64,000 nucleotides of DNA. It comes from Glaciihabitans sp. INWT7 (lineage in GTDB: Bacteria > Actinomycetota > Actinomycetes > Actinomycetales > Microbacteriaceae). Where the stretch lies: positions 2,112,419 to 2,176,418 of the forward strand of contig NZ_CP043653.1 of NCBI RefSeq assembly GCF_014217685.1, given 5' to 3'. The number at the start of each line of letters is the position of its first letter. Positions within the stretch are counted from its first letter, which is position 1. Shown here piece by piece: positions 9,596 through 18,248 of the stretch. The notes beneath the pieces were generated by a model. The model ran no database searches. It saw only the letters and a program-made list of their open reading frames with translations, and had not been told where the DNA came from. Position numbers and translations under genes: made by a program.

Positions 9596-9704
9596 GCGAG
9601 GAGCCTACTTTCCGCTTATGGGGGTGGCAGCATCGCTGCCTCTCAAGACAACACCATGCCACCCGGCACCATTCCTCACTCACAGCCGCCTCTAGGCTTG
9701 GATC

Positions 9705-10712
9705 ATGACCTATGTCGCCAATCCAGACCGCTACCAGTCCCTCGACTATGACCGCGTCGGCCGCAGTGGCCTGAAGCTGCCCGCCGTCTCGCTCGGCCTG
9801 TGGAACAACTTCGGATTCGATCGTCCGATCGACACGCAGCGCGCCATCCTGCGCCGCGCCTTCGACCTCGGTGTCACCCACTTCGACCTCGCAAACAACT
9901 ACGGTCCGCCCGCGGGGAGTGCCGAGACCAACTTCGGACGCATCTTCGCCGACGACTTCCGCCCGCACCGCGACGAGCTCATCATCTCCACCAAGGCCGG
10001 CTACGACATGTGGGATGGGCCCTACGGGGAATGGGGATCGCGCAAGTACATGCTCTCCTCGCTCGACGCCAGCCTCGGTCGGATGGGACTCGACTATGTG
10101 GACATCTTCTACTCCCACCGCCCCGACCCGGAAACCCCGATCGAGGAGACGATGGGCGCGCTCGCCACCGCCGTCACCTCAGGTCGCGCGCTCTACGCCG
10201 GCATCTCGAACTACAACACCGAGCAGACCCTCGCCGCGTACAGAGCTCTCGCCGAGTACAAGATCCCGCTGCTCATCCATCAGCCGCGCTTCAACATGTT
10301 CGACCGCCACATCGAGACCGAGGGTCTGCTTCCGGTTCTGGATGATCTCGGCATGGGCAGCATCGTCTTCTCGCCCCTCGCCCAGGGCATGCTCACCGAC
10401 CGGTATCTTCGCGGCATCCCGGCGGGTTCCCGGGCGGCAGAAGGCCGGTGGATCAACTCCGAAAACATCAGTGAGCTCTACCTCGAGCGCGCGAATGCCC
10501 TCAACGAGATCGCGAAGGGCCGCGGCCAGAGCCTCGCGCAACTCGCGCTGACGTGGGTGCTGCGTCATCCGCAGGTGACATCGGCTCTCATCGGCGCGTC
10601 GAGCGTCGCCCAGCTGGAGAACAACATCGCGGCGCTGTCGAGCGCTCCGCTCACCGACGAGGAAGTCGCCGCGATCGAGCCATTCGCGGTAGACGGCACG
10701 AGCGACCGGTAG
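9705..10712 (+). CDS. aldo/keto reductase, YghZ / glyceraldehyde-3-phosphate reductase type
   Basis: A 335-residue NADPH-dependent AKR barrel. Catalytic residues are placed as DLANNYGPP (Asp, Tyr), KAGYDMW (Lys) and DIFYSHRPDPETP (His). The sequence around YGPPAGSAETNFGR and the end VTSALIGASSVAQLENN resemble E. coli YghZ, which reduces L-glyceraldehyde 3-phosphate and detoxifies methylglyoxal. A TAGGCT box at 9693-9698 is six bases from the ATG, so the transcript is probably leaderless. The small gene at 10810 follows after 97 bases. Confidence 0.88.
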   Translation: MTYVANPDRYQSLDYDRVGRSGLKLPAVSLGLWNNFGFDRPIDTQRAILRRAFDLGVTHFDLANNYGPPAGSAETNFGRIFADDFRPHRDELIISTKAGYDMWDGPYGEWGSRKYMLSSLDASLGRMGLDYVDIFYSHRPDPETPIEETMGALATAVTSGRALYAGISNYNTEQTLAAYRALAEYKIPLLIHQPRFNMFDRHIETEGLLPVLDDLGMGSIVFSPLAQGMLTDRYLRGIPAGSRAAEGRWINSENISELYLERANALNEIAKGRGQSLAQLALTWVLRHPQVTSALIGASSVAQLENNIAALSSAPLTDEEVAAIEPFAVDGTSDR

Positions 10713-10809
10713 CGGCGCCGATGTCGGCGGCCCGACCTACTGTGAACACCACACAGACAACCGGGCCGGCTGACACTCGAGGGCATCCTCGAGACGTGAA
10801 GGAACGCGC

Positions 10810-11055
10810 ATGACCACTCTGGCTTTCACCGGCTCTCAGGCCGTCACCCGCCCCGGGCTCCACCTCGTGCAATTGCACGACGAGCTGTGGCGGGTGACGC
10901 GCCCCTCGGGCGACGTACTCGGCTACGTCGAGCAGTTCCGGGTTCGCGCGGGACTGCGCTTCCGCGCCAAACGGTTCATCGCGCGCCAGCGCCGCTTCGT
11001 GGAGATGGGCGAATTCTGGAGCATGGATGACGCGGTGGATTGTTTCGGCTTCTGA
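10810..11055 (+). CDS. conserved hypothetical protein, 81 residues
   Basis: A small basic protein with no membrane segment. The middle reads LHDELWRVTRPSGDVLGYVE, then a strongly basic patch GLRFRAKRFIARQRRF and an acidic, aromatic end (MGEFWSMDDAVDCF). The alternating pattern suggests a small beta-sheet protein. GAAGGA lies seven bases before the ATG. Similar proteins occur in Microbacteriaceae as far as I recall, with no known role. The next gene, encoding a membrane protein, starts 104 bases later with its own promoter. Confidence 0.65.
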   Translation: MTTLAFTGSQAVTRPGLHLVQLHDELWRVTRPSGDVLGYVEQFRVRAGLRFRAKRFIARQRRFVEMGEFWSMDDAVDCFGF

Positions 11056-11159
11056 TTCCCCGTCTCCGGGATCCCCGCGGTTGAACCGGTCCGAGACCAG
11101 TTGGAGACTCGCCACGAGCGATTGCTGAATGTCGCCTGTGGCCGGGTTAAAGTTCGTCC

Positions 11160-12470
11160 ATGCAATGGTGGACCGACTTTCTCGACTGGCTCAACTCCGA
11201 CGACGGTTGGCGCATCGTGTCGACAGCGGTCATCCCGTTCGTCGCGATCGTGGTGGCGGGCATCGTCGCTGCCGCGATCGGGCGCGCGTCGGCCCGCAAA
11301 GTGATCGAGCTGAGTGAGCGGGAGGTGCGGGCATCCGCCGTCACCGCTCTCATCAGCGCGGCGCGTAAGGCTGCCGTCTGGAACACACTCCCGGCCCCCG
11401 AGCAGCAGCACATCGACCACCTGATCGGCGACGCCGAGATCCGCCTGCGCCTTCTGCCGATCGCGGGCACCGCGCTCGCAGCCGACTGGTCGCGGCACGA
11501 GATCGCGGGGATGAAGCGGAACGCCATCTCGTTCAGTTTCCAGGCCGAGCAGTCCCTGCTCGTCTTCCGCGACCGCCTGATCGAATGGCAGGGTCGACCG
11601 AGCCGCGCCAAGAAGCTCTTCAAGAACGACCTCGACTCCTGGGCCTATGACTCCTCGGCGAGCGAGCAGGAACTCGTGCACCAGCAGCAGAAGTGGGCCG
11701 CCCAGCAGGTGACCGAGACGGGACCGATCACCACGGTGACGACCACCCCGTTCACGCGTCCGCCGTCGCCCGCGCCCATCCAGGCTCCGCTGGTCGAGTC
11801 CACTGCGCCCGTCGCTGCCGGAGCCGCCGCCGCTGCCACCGGAGTCACTGCCGCCGGCCTCGCCGCCGCCGCCGCCCCCGTCGCAGCAACCGTCGAGACG
11901 GAGGTAGATCCGCCGAACAGGGCGGTGCCCTCCCCCGCCGAAGCCGCCGCGGACGACGCCGCTCGCCTCGAAAGAGCTGCAGCAGGGCCCGAGGTACCCG
12001 CTGCTCGGCTGACCGAACCGAAATTCAGCTCGCCCGAAGCCGTCATTTCCGCTGAGGCCGCCGTTCCGGCTGAGGCCGCGATGCTCGCCGGCGATGAGCC
12101 GCATCCTCTCGTGGAGCCGGCCGACACCTCCTCGCATGATGTCTCTGAGGCATCCATCTTCGGAGGTAATTCGCCACAGAGTGCCGCAGAGCCGCACAGC
12201 ACCACTCCGGACCCTGCCGAGTCCGCGTTTCCGGGGAGCGAGGACCCGGAGCCCGAGCACACTGAGCCCGACCACATCGAACCCTCCCCGGCCGAGGCGC
12301 ACATCATCGACGGTGAAATCGTCGAGTCGGATACCGAGCCCGGGGATGCCTCGCATGATTCTGGAGGGGATGAGAACGTCGGGTCCGACGACCACAATCA
12401 TGGTGACCACGAGAACACCCACGACGATCATCAGCACCACGAGCACAATCACGACGAGTGGCGCGGCTGA
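11160..12470 (+). CDS. membrane-anchored protein with acidic, His-rich tail
   Basis: Not recognised. It has 436 residues: a single membrane helix at about 19-41, a charged mainly helical region to about 180 (ending in HQQQKWAAQQ), then a long Ala/Pro/Glu-rich segment that is probably disordered, and a final 30 residues very rich in His and Asp (for example DHNHGDHENTHDD). The tail could bind divalent metals. TAAAGT at 11148-11153 ends six bases before the ATG, so the mRNA is probably leaderless. The tRNA-Arg gene and a P-type ATPase gene follow; a link with metal transport is only a guess. Confidence 0.7.
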   Translation: MQWWTDFLDWLNSDDGWRIVSTAVIPFVAIVVAGIVAAAIGRASARKVIELSEREVRASAVTALISAARKAAVWNTLPAPEQQHIDHLIGDAEIRLRLLPIAGTALAADWSRHEIAGMKRNAISFSFQAEQSLLVFRDRLIEWQGRPSRAKKLFKNDLDSWAYDSSASEQELVHQQQKWAAQQVTETGPITTVTTTPFTRPPSPAPIQAPLVESTAPVAAGAAAAATGVTAAGLAAAAAPVAATVETEVDPPNRAVPSPAEAAADDAARLERAAAGPEVPAARLTEPKFSSPEAVISAEAAVPAEAAMLAGDEPHPLVEPADTSSHDVSEASIFGGNSPQSAAEPHSTTPDPAESAFPGSEDPEPEHTEPDHIEPSPAEAHIIDGEIVESDTEPGDASHDSGGDENVGSDDHNHGDHENTHDDHQHHEHNHDEWRG

Positions 12471-12512
12471 CCCGAATCGGGCACGAAGAACAACGCACGG
12501 ACTGCCGCTGGG

Positions 12513-12584
12513 TCCCCCCGGAGGGATTCGAACCCCCGGCCAAGTGGGTAGAAACCACACGCTCTTCCGCTGAGCTACGGGGGG
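12513..12584 (-). tRNA. tRNA-Arg (anticodon UCU)
   Basis: The minus strand folds as a cloverleaf: seven-pair acceptor CCCCCCG/CGGGGGG, D stem GCTC/GAGC, anticodon stem GTGG/CCAC with a T-T mismatch at its outer end, loop TTTCTAC giving UCU, and T arm with loop TTCGAAT. The discriminator is A and CCA is not encoded. It reads AGA/AGG, codons rare in this DNA. Confidence 0.9.
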
Positions 12585-12922
12585 AGGACGGTCCCCAGAT
12601 TACTACGCGGACGTAGGTCACCCGTGGCTGCAGCGCCGCGCACCGGTTCTCGCCTGACCGTTGCCCACGGGTCTGAGGCAACGTCCGCAGCGCTGCAGTC
12701 CTCCTGGACACCAGGTCTGGACCTGTCGGACGGATATCGCTAGGGGCGCGCACAGAACCGTACGAGCGGCCATCCCCGGGATGAGCCATCCACTAGATTG
12801 AGGCGATCGAGCCCTCACCGCAGTCCCTCCCAGGTACCGGTCCGTTCGCTGCCCCGCAGCGGCCCGCTCTCCCGCCGATCGATTCCACGCGGCTGGCCGA
12901 CAGCGGACTGGATCACAGCGAG
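12585..12922. other. upstream region of the P-type ATPase gene
   Basis: It holds a perfect palindrome CAGGTC-TG-GACCTG at 12712-12725, which could be an operator. From 12797 the frame of the ATPase is already open and its translation resembles the natural N-terminus of the family, but no ATG, GTG or TTG lies in that frame before 12923. Between the tRNA and the palindrome I see nothing else definite. Confidence 0.45.
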
Positions 12923-15310
12923 GTGGCTATCCGTGTTCGCGCGGGGGCGACCAACAACGTGCCAAGTGGATCCAGCCGCAGCTTCGCGCACATCCTTCGA
13001 GCCAGCCTGTTCACCCTCTTCAACGCGGTCGTCGGCGCCGGCACCGTGGTGCTCATTCTGTTCGGCGACTGGCAGGACGGCCTGTTCGGGCTCACCGCCC
13101 TCGCCAACGTGCTGATCGGGGTGTTTCAGGAGTTCCGCGCCAAACGACTCCTGGACTCTCTCTCCCTTCTCAACGCGACCCCGGCCCGGGTCCTTCGCGG
13201 GGGCGAAACCCACGAGATCGGCACCGAACTGGTCGTGCTCGATGACCTGCTCGTGCTCCGGGTGGGAGACCAGGTGCCGGCCGATGCGGTGATCGTGAGC
13301 GAAGTCGGTCTCGAGATCGACCAGTCGCAATTGACCGGTGAGACCGCCCCGGTGGGAAAGCGGGCTGACGACACGGTGCTCTCCGGATCTGCCGTCGCCG
13401 CCGGGCACGGCACGGCCCGCGTGGTGCGCGTCGGCGCGGATTCCTACACGAGCCGACTCACCGCGGAGGCGAAGCGCTTCTCCCTGGTCAATTCCGAGCT
13501 CCGCAATGCGGCCAATCGCATCGTCCGGTGGGTGAGCTGGGGCTTGGCTCCCCTGATCATTCTCGTCATGAACGCACAGATGCACGCCGCGGGAGGGTGG
13601 GATACGGCGATCCGGTCCGGGCACTGGCGAGACGCCCTGATCGGCACGGTGGCCAGCGCGTCCAGCGTCATCCCGCAGGGCCTGATCCTCATGATCAGCA
13701 TCTCTTTCGCCCTTGCAGCGGCAAAACTCGCCCAATCCCAGGTTCTGGTGCAGGAGATCGCGGCCATCGAGATCCTCGCAAGGGTCGACACTCTCTGCTT
13801 CGACAAGACGGGCACGCTGACCGACGGTGCCATCGCCTTCGATGGCACCCATGCGATTGAGACCGAGGGAGGGAAGGCTGGTGCCGAGCAAGCGGACTGG
13901 AAGGCCGTCTTGGGCTGCTTCGGTGCCGACGACGATGCCAACGCGACGGCGCGCTGCCTTCGGGCCGCCTTCCAGGCCGGAGACCTGCGGCCGAGCGGAT
14001 CCGTTCCCTTCACGTCCGAGCACAAATGGAGCGCGGTGGGTATCCCACAGGGAGCCTCACGGGGCACCTGGGTATTGGGAGCGCCCGAGATGGTCTTCGC
14101 GCACCTCGACGACACGCATCCCGCCCTGCAGAAGAAACTCTCCGGCCTCCTCGCGCGGGGGCTCCGAACCCTGGTGCTCGCCCACAGCGACGATCGTCTT
14201 GGCGGTGCCGACATCGACGGCCATCGGTTGCCCGGGTCCCTGCAGCCGGTCGCTCTCGTCACCTTCGCCGAGACCATCCGGCCGGATGCGGCGGAGACCG
14301 TCGCCTACTTCCAAGCGCAGGGCGTCGCCCTGAAGGTCATCTCCGGCGACAACCCGCACACCGCCGCCACAATCGCCCGCGCGGTGGGTATCCAGCTCGA
14401 GGGATCCGGCTACGACGCGAGAGATCTCCCCGAAGACCTGGGGGCGATGGGCGAGGTCCTCGAAACAAACGCGGTCTTCGGCCGGGTGACGCCGGCACAG
14501 AAGCGGCAGATGGTTCGGGCCCTCCAGCAGCGCGGACACGTTGTGGCCATGACCGGTGACGGCGTGAACGATGCGCTGGCCCTCAAGGCCGCCGACATTG
14601 GCATCGCGATGGGATCAGGGGCCCCGGCTACGAAGGCCGTGGCCCGCATGATTTTGCTCGATGGGCAGTTCTCCCGGCTCCCCAGGGTGGTCGCGGAAGG
14701 GCGACGCGTGATCGTGAATATCGAGCGAGTGTCAAAACTGTTCCTGACCAAGACCACCTACGCCGTCCTGCTCTCGATCGCGGTGGGGGTGCTGCTCTGG
14801 AGGTTCCCCTTCCTGCCCCGCCAGTTCGCCCCGACCGACGGCCTCACCATCGGAATCCCGGCGCTGCTTCTGGCACTCGCCGGTCAGCAGAAGCCGTACC
14901 GGCCGGGTTTCCTGCGCCGCTCACTGAGGTTCTCACTCCCGGCCGGAGCAGTGACCGCGACGGTGATCGTGGTGGTGCTCGCATTCGCCCGCGTCTCGGG
15001 AGAATATTCGTCCAGCGAGATGTCCACTGCGGCAGCGATCGCTCTGTCCATCGTGGGATTCTGGGTGCTTGTGGTCTCGGCACGCCCTCTGACCGCCCGG
15101 CGTTACGCCCTGTTGGCCACCATGGTGACCGTGCAGGCCGCCTGCTTCCTCGTGCCGCTGGTGCGCACATTCCTCGCCTTCACGCTGCCGACCGGACCGC
15201 TGCTTTCGGTCTCGTTCGGAATAGCGGCGACCGGCTGCATCGCCGTCGAGATCGTTTTCAGGCTGACCTCGCGAAGAGCGCCACTCAGCGTTGTCCCGCC
15301 GCGACTGTAG
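12923..15310 (+). CDS. CtpE-like cation-transporting P-type ATPase
   Basis: At least 795 residues. Motifs in order: LTGET (actuator), the M4 motif IPQGL, DKTGTLT (phosphorylated Asp), MTGDGVND, then six C-terminal membrane helices with FLTKTTYA and LTIGIPALLLAL. Spacing and wording match mycobacterial CtpE, a calcium pump of the plasma membrane. The usual PEGL Glu, an ion ligand in M4, is Gln here. The GTG at 12923 is the first ordinary start, but the family signature GL-x-x-x-EVA-x-RV begins about six codons earlier, so translation may start at a rare codon, possibly ATT 12797. The 3' end overlaps the convergent MMPL gene by 26 bases. Confidence 0.88.
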   Translation: MAIRVRAGATNNVPSGSSRSFAHILRASLFTLFNAVVGAGTVVLILFGDWQDGLFGLTALANVLIGVFQEFRAKRLLDSLSLLNATPARVLRGGETHEIGTELVVLDDLLVLRVGDQVPADAVIVSEVGLEIDQSQLTGETAPVGKRADDTVLSGSAVAAGHGTARVVRVGADSYTSRLTAEAKRFSLVNSELRNAANRIVRWVSWGLAPLIILVMNAQMHAAGGWDTAIRSGHWRDALIGTVASASSVIPQGLILMISISFALAAAKLAQSQVLVQEIAAIEILARVDTLCFDKTGTLTDGAIAFDGTHAIETEGGKAGAEQADWKAVLGCFGADDDANATARCLRAAFQAGDLRPSGSVPFTSEHKWSAVGIPQGASRGTWVLGAPEMVFAHLDDTHPALQKKLSGLLARGLRTLVLAHSDDRLGGADIDGHRLPGSLQPVALVTFAETIRPDAAETVAYFQAQGVALKVISGDNPHTAATIARAVGIQLEGSGYDARDLPEDLGAMGEVLETNAVFGRVTPAQKRQMVRALQQRGHVVAMTGDGVNDALALKAADIGIAMGSGAPATKAVARMILLDGQFSRLPRVVAEGRRVIVNIERVSKLFLTKTTYAVLLSIAVGVLLWRFPFLPRQFAPTDGLTIGIPALLLALAGQQKPYRPGFLRRSLRFSLPAGAVTATVIVVVLAFARVSGEYSSSEMSTAAAIALSIVGFWVLVVSARPLTARRYALLATMVTVQAACFLVPLVRTFLAFTLPTGPLLSVSFGIAATGCIAVEIVFRLTSRRAPLSVVPPRL

Positions 15311-17399
15311 CCTCCGTTGGCGCACCGGGATCCGTCGACGCTGTGTGCTTGTGCGCGCGACGGTGCGACGGCCACCAGAAGAAGTCCTTCGTGATGAACA
15401 CCATCGCCGGCACGAGAACGGTGCGGATCACGAGGGTGTCGAAGAGCACCCCGATGCAGACGATCACTCCGATCTGGGTGAGCGCCACCACCGGCAGCAC
15501 CCCCAGCACCGCGAACACCGCGGCGAGCAGGATACCGGCGCTCGTGATCACCGCACCCGTCGACGACAGCGCGCGGATCATCCCCTCTGAGGTGCCGTGG
15601 AGTTCCCGCTCCTCCCGCGCTCTGGTGGTGAGGAAGATGTTGTAGTCCACACCGAGCGCCACGAGGAACAGGAAGGCGAACAGGATCACATTGGTGTTGA
15701 AGGCGGGGAAGCCGAGCAGGTGGGTGAAGATCCAGTTGGCCGCGCCGAGGCTCGCGAAGAAGGTGGCGAGCACGCTCGCAATCAAGAGCACGGGCGCGAT
15801 GAGCGACCGGAGCAGGATGGCGAGGATGGCGAACACGATCGCCAGGATGATCGGGATGATGAGGTCCTGATCGCGCTGTGAGGTGGTGAGGCTGTCGAGC
15901 GCCGTGGCATCCCGTCCCCCGACGATGGTCTCTCCCACCGCGCCGGATTCGTCGGCGTAGGCCGAGCGGAGCTTCGTGATCGTGGTGAATGCGGCGTCGC
16001 TTCCCGGCGCGCTGGTGAGGGACACGTTGAGCTGGGTGAGGCCGTTGGCGCTCTCCCCCGGGGTGACGGAGTCGACGCCGGAGACGCCCTTCGCGATCGA
16101 GGTGGCATCTGCCGCCGCATCCTCGGGGGTGAGCACGGTCGTCTGGCTGGTGAGGCCGGCCGAGAAGGACTTGTCGACGATCTTCTGGGCGACCACCGAC
16201 TCCGGGTTGCCGAGCAACTGCTCGGTCTGTGACAGACCGACGGAGAAGCCGGACAGCCCGAGGGTCAACACCCCCACGACGGCAACGGAGAGCACCGTGA
16301 TGATCACCGGGCGGTGCGAGACTCCGCGGCCCAGGCGGGTCCAGAAGCCGTCCTTGACCACGGCGGATGCCTCCCGCACCCGTGGTACGAAGGGCCAGAA
16401 CAGTCCGCGACCGCACACTACGAGCGCTGCGGGAAGCACGATGAGGGCGAAGAGGATGGCCACGACCACACCGATGGCGCAGGCGAAGCCCAGGGCACGG
16501 TTGCCCGCCAGCTCCGCGAAGAGCAGGGTGATGAGGCTCAGCGCCACGGTGCCGCCGCTGGCCGCGATCGCCGGTCCGGCGCTCTTCACCGCGGTGAGCA
16601 TCGCGACCGAGCGATCCTCGATCTTCAGCAGCTCCTCCCGGTAGCGCGCGACGAGCAGCAGGGCGTAGTTAGTGCCAGCGCCGAAGACCAGCACCGAGAG
16701 GATGCCGCTGACCGAGGCATCCAGCGTGATGCCGAAGGGCTTGGCGAGAGCGGTGACGACGGCCCCGGCGAGACCGTCCGCGGTGCCGACGACGGCGAGC
16801 GGCACGATCCAGAGCACGGGGCTTCGGTAGGTGACGATGAGCAAGACCGCTACGACGATCACGGTGACGAGAAGCAGTTTGAAGTCTGCGCCGGCAAAGG
16901 CGTTGGTGATGTCGGCCTGAAACCCGACGCCTCCGGTGAGATAGCTGTCGAGCCCGGCCGGCAGGTTCTTGGCCGCGGCTGTCCGCAGCGAGTCGGCGGT
17001 GCCGGCGACGTCTTTGTCGACGGCTTTCACGCTGAGCGGCACGACCGAGATGGCCGCCTTGCCATCGTCGCTGAATTGCGGGGCGGTGGCCCGGGGAGCG
17101 GTGGAGAGCTCGCCGAGGGCGGTCGCCCGGGATGTGATCGCACCGCGGTCCGCGGCGGTGAGCGTCGAGTCGCCTCGGCTCCAGACAAGGATCGCCGCGG
17201 TCTGTTCCGCGGAAGGGAACTTCGCCAGCGCCGCATCCACCCTCGCGGCCTGGCTGCTCGACGGGAGGCCGGTACTGGGGAAGCTGTCGCCGGAGTTCTT
17301 GGGCAGAAGCGAGAAGAGCAGGCCGACCGCGACGATGGTGCCGACGAGCACGATCCAGGCCGTCCGTCGTCCGCTGATGAAACGCCAGATCGCGGTCAC
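15285..17399 (-). CDS. MMPL family RND-type exporter
   Basis: A 704-residue inner-membrane protein with two repeats, each having one membrane helix, a large extracytoplasmic loop and about five further helices. FGAGTNYALLLVARYREEL and the matching second-half ALGVDYNIFLTTRAREE are the conserved MMPL/RND proton-relay stretches. Family members export lipids, siderophores or drugs using proton motive force; the substrate is unknown. GGAGG lies four bases before the GTG start at 17399. The divergent MarR gene, with a perfect inverted repeat between them, suggests MarR control and a drug-efflux role. Confidence 0.9.
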   Translation of the reverse strand: MTAIWRFISGRRTAWIVLVGTIVAVGLLFSLLPKNSGDSFPSTGLPSSSQAARVDAALAKFPSAEQTAAILVWSRGDSTLTAADRGAITSRATALGELSTAPRATAPQFSDDGKAAISVVPLSVKAVDKDVAGTADSLRTAAAKNLPAGLDSYLTGGVGFQADITNAFAGADFKLLLVTVIVVAVLLIVTYRSPVLWIVPLAVVGTADGLAGAVVTALAKPFGITLDASVSGILSVLVFGAGTNYALLLVARYREELLKIEDRSVAMLTAVKSAGPAIAASGGTVALSLITLLFAELAGNRALGFACAIGVVVAILFALIVLPAALVVCGRGLFWPFVPRVREASAVVKDGFWTRLGRGVSHRPVIITVLSVAVVGVLTLGLSGFSVGLSQTEQLLGNPESVVAQKIVDKSFSAGLTSQTTVLTPEDAAADATSIAKGVSGVDSVTPGESANGLTQLNVSLTSAPGSDAAFTTITKLRSAYADESGAVGETIVGGRDATALDSLTTSQRDQDLIIPIILAIVFAILAILLRSLIAPVLLIASVLATFFASLGAANWIFTHLLGFPAFNTNVILFAFLFLVALGVDYNIFLTTRAREERELHGTSEGMIRALSSTGAVITSAGILLAAVFAVLGVLPVVALTQIGVIVCIGVLFDTLVIRTVLVPAMVFITKDFFWWPSHRRAHKHTASTDPGAPTEATVAAGQR

Positions 17400-17419
17400 G
17401 ATTCCTCCACATCGGTCGG

Positions 17420-17438
17420 TAGCTAGTCTATTTAGCTA
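17420..17438. promoter_or_regulatory. MarR-type operator between MMPL and marR genes
   Basis: TAGCTA-gtctatt-TAGCTA is a perfect inverted repeat in the 62-base divergent promoter region. It lies just upstream of the TAGCAT -10 box (17449-17454) of the MarR gene and about 20 bases from the MMPL start, so a bound dimer could repress both directions. Confidence 0.65.
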
Positions 17439-17461
17439 TCACATCGTTTAGCATGTCTGTT

Positions 17462-17968
17462 ATGGAAGATTCGCGCAAGTCGAGGGTGCCGATTGCGCCA
17501 GAGGTTTCCGGTGACGTCGCCGCCGAAGCCGTCGCTTCTCAGCTGATCGCGGAGCAGCTCCGCGAGATCTCCGCGCTATCGACCCGATTCCAGAGGCACG
17601 TCGGACAGTCTCTGTCCGTCAACGACACCGACCTGTCGGCGATGGAGCACCTGATGACGAACGGACCGCTCACCCCCACAGACCTCTCGCATCGCCTCGG
17701 GATCTCGACCGCGGCCACCACGGTCATGGTCGACCGGCTCACCGCTCTCGGTCATGTGCATCGAGAACCGCACGCCCACGACCGGCGAAAGGTCGTCGTG
17801 GTGCCGACGCCGGCATCCGTCCAGGAGGCCTTCGCGACGCTCGAGCCCATGATCTCGGGGGTGTCTCGGGTCACCGCAGCCCTTCCGGCGCAGGACAGCG
17901 CAGTGGTGACGAGGTTCCTCTCCGAGGTCATCGGAGTGTTCCGACAGGCGATCCCCACGGCGGACTGA
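17462..17968 (+). CDS. MarR family transcriptional regulator
   Basis: A 168-residue winged-helix regulator: recognition part LSHRLGISTAATTVMVDRL followed by a wing with HAHDRRKVVVVP, and helices at both ends for dimerisation. It probably represses the divergent MMPL exporter and itself through the TAGCTA repeat. I prefer ATG 17462 over ATG 17453: the box TAGCAT at 17449-17454 covers the earlier codon and leaves seven bases to the later one, as in the leaderless genes elsewhere in the window. The end is eight bases from the convergent thioredoxin-like gene. Confidence 0.88.
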   Translation: MEDSRKSRVPIAPEVSGDVAAEAVASQLIAEQLREISALSTRFQRHVGQSLSVNDTDLSAMEHLMTNGPLTPTDLSHRLGISTAATTVMVDRLTALGHVHREPHAHDRRKVVVVPTPASVQEAFATLEPMISGVSRVTAALPAQDSAVVTRFLSEVIGVFRQAIPTAD

Positions 17969-17975
17969 GTCGAAC

Positions 17976-18236
17976 TCAGACCGCTTTCGCCAGGGCGACG
18001 AGCACCTGGTCGAGGCTCGGGGCTCCCTCGGCGCGAAAGACCTCCGCGCCATCCGCGTCGAGCACGATCACCGTCGGAGTCGAGCGGATGCCCGCCCGTT
18101 CAGCCTCGTCGCCGTGAGCTGCGACATCCAGCTCGGCGATCTTCAGCGAAGGAACGAGCTTCGACGCCTGGTCGAGCACGGCTCTGGTCTGGATGCATGG
18201 GTCGCAGAAGGCCGAAGAGAAGAAGAGAAGCTGCAC
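17976..18236 (-). CDS. thioredoxin-like protein
   Basis: An 86-residue thioredoxin fold with active-site FCDPC (Cys11, Cys14) instead of WCGPC, and the cis-proline stretch GIRSTPTVIVLD. It lacks the last helix of full thioredoxins and has no signal peptide, so it probably acts as a cytoplasmic disulphide reductant or glutaredoxin-like protein. The GTG start follows the 92-residue gene by 12 bases, suggesting an operon with it. Confidence 0.85.
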   Translation of the reverse strand: MQLLFFSSAFCDPCIQTRAVLDQASKLVPSLKIAELDVAAHGDEAERAGIRSTPTVIVLDADGAEVFRAEGAPSLDQVLVALAKAV

Positions 18237-18248
18237 GGCGGGAACCGA

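Noticed and set aside
12513-12922. Integration site of a mobile element at tRNA-Arg
   Set aside because: No integrase, no repeated tRNA end and no change in gene character; the neighbouring ATPase is of an actinobacterial type.
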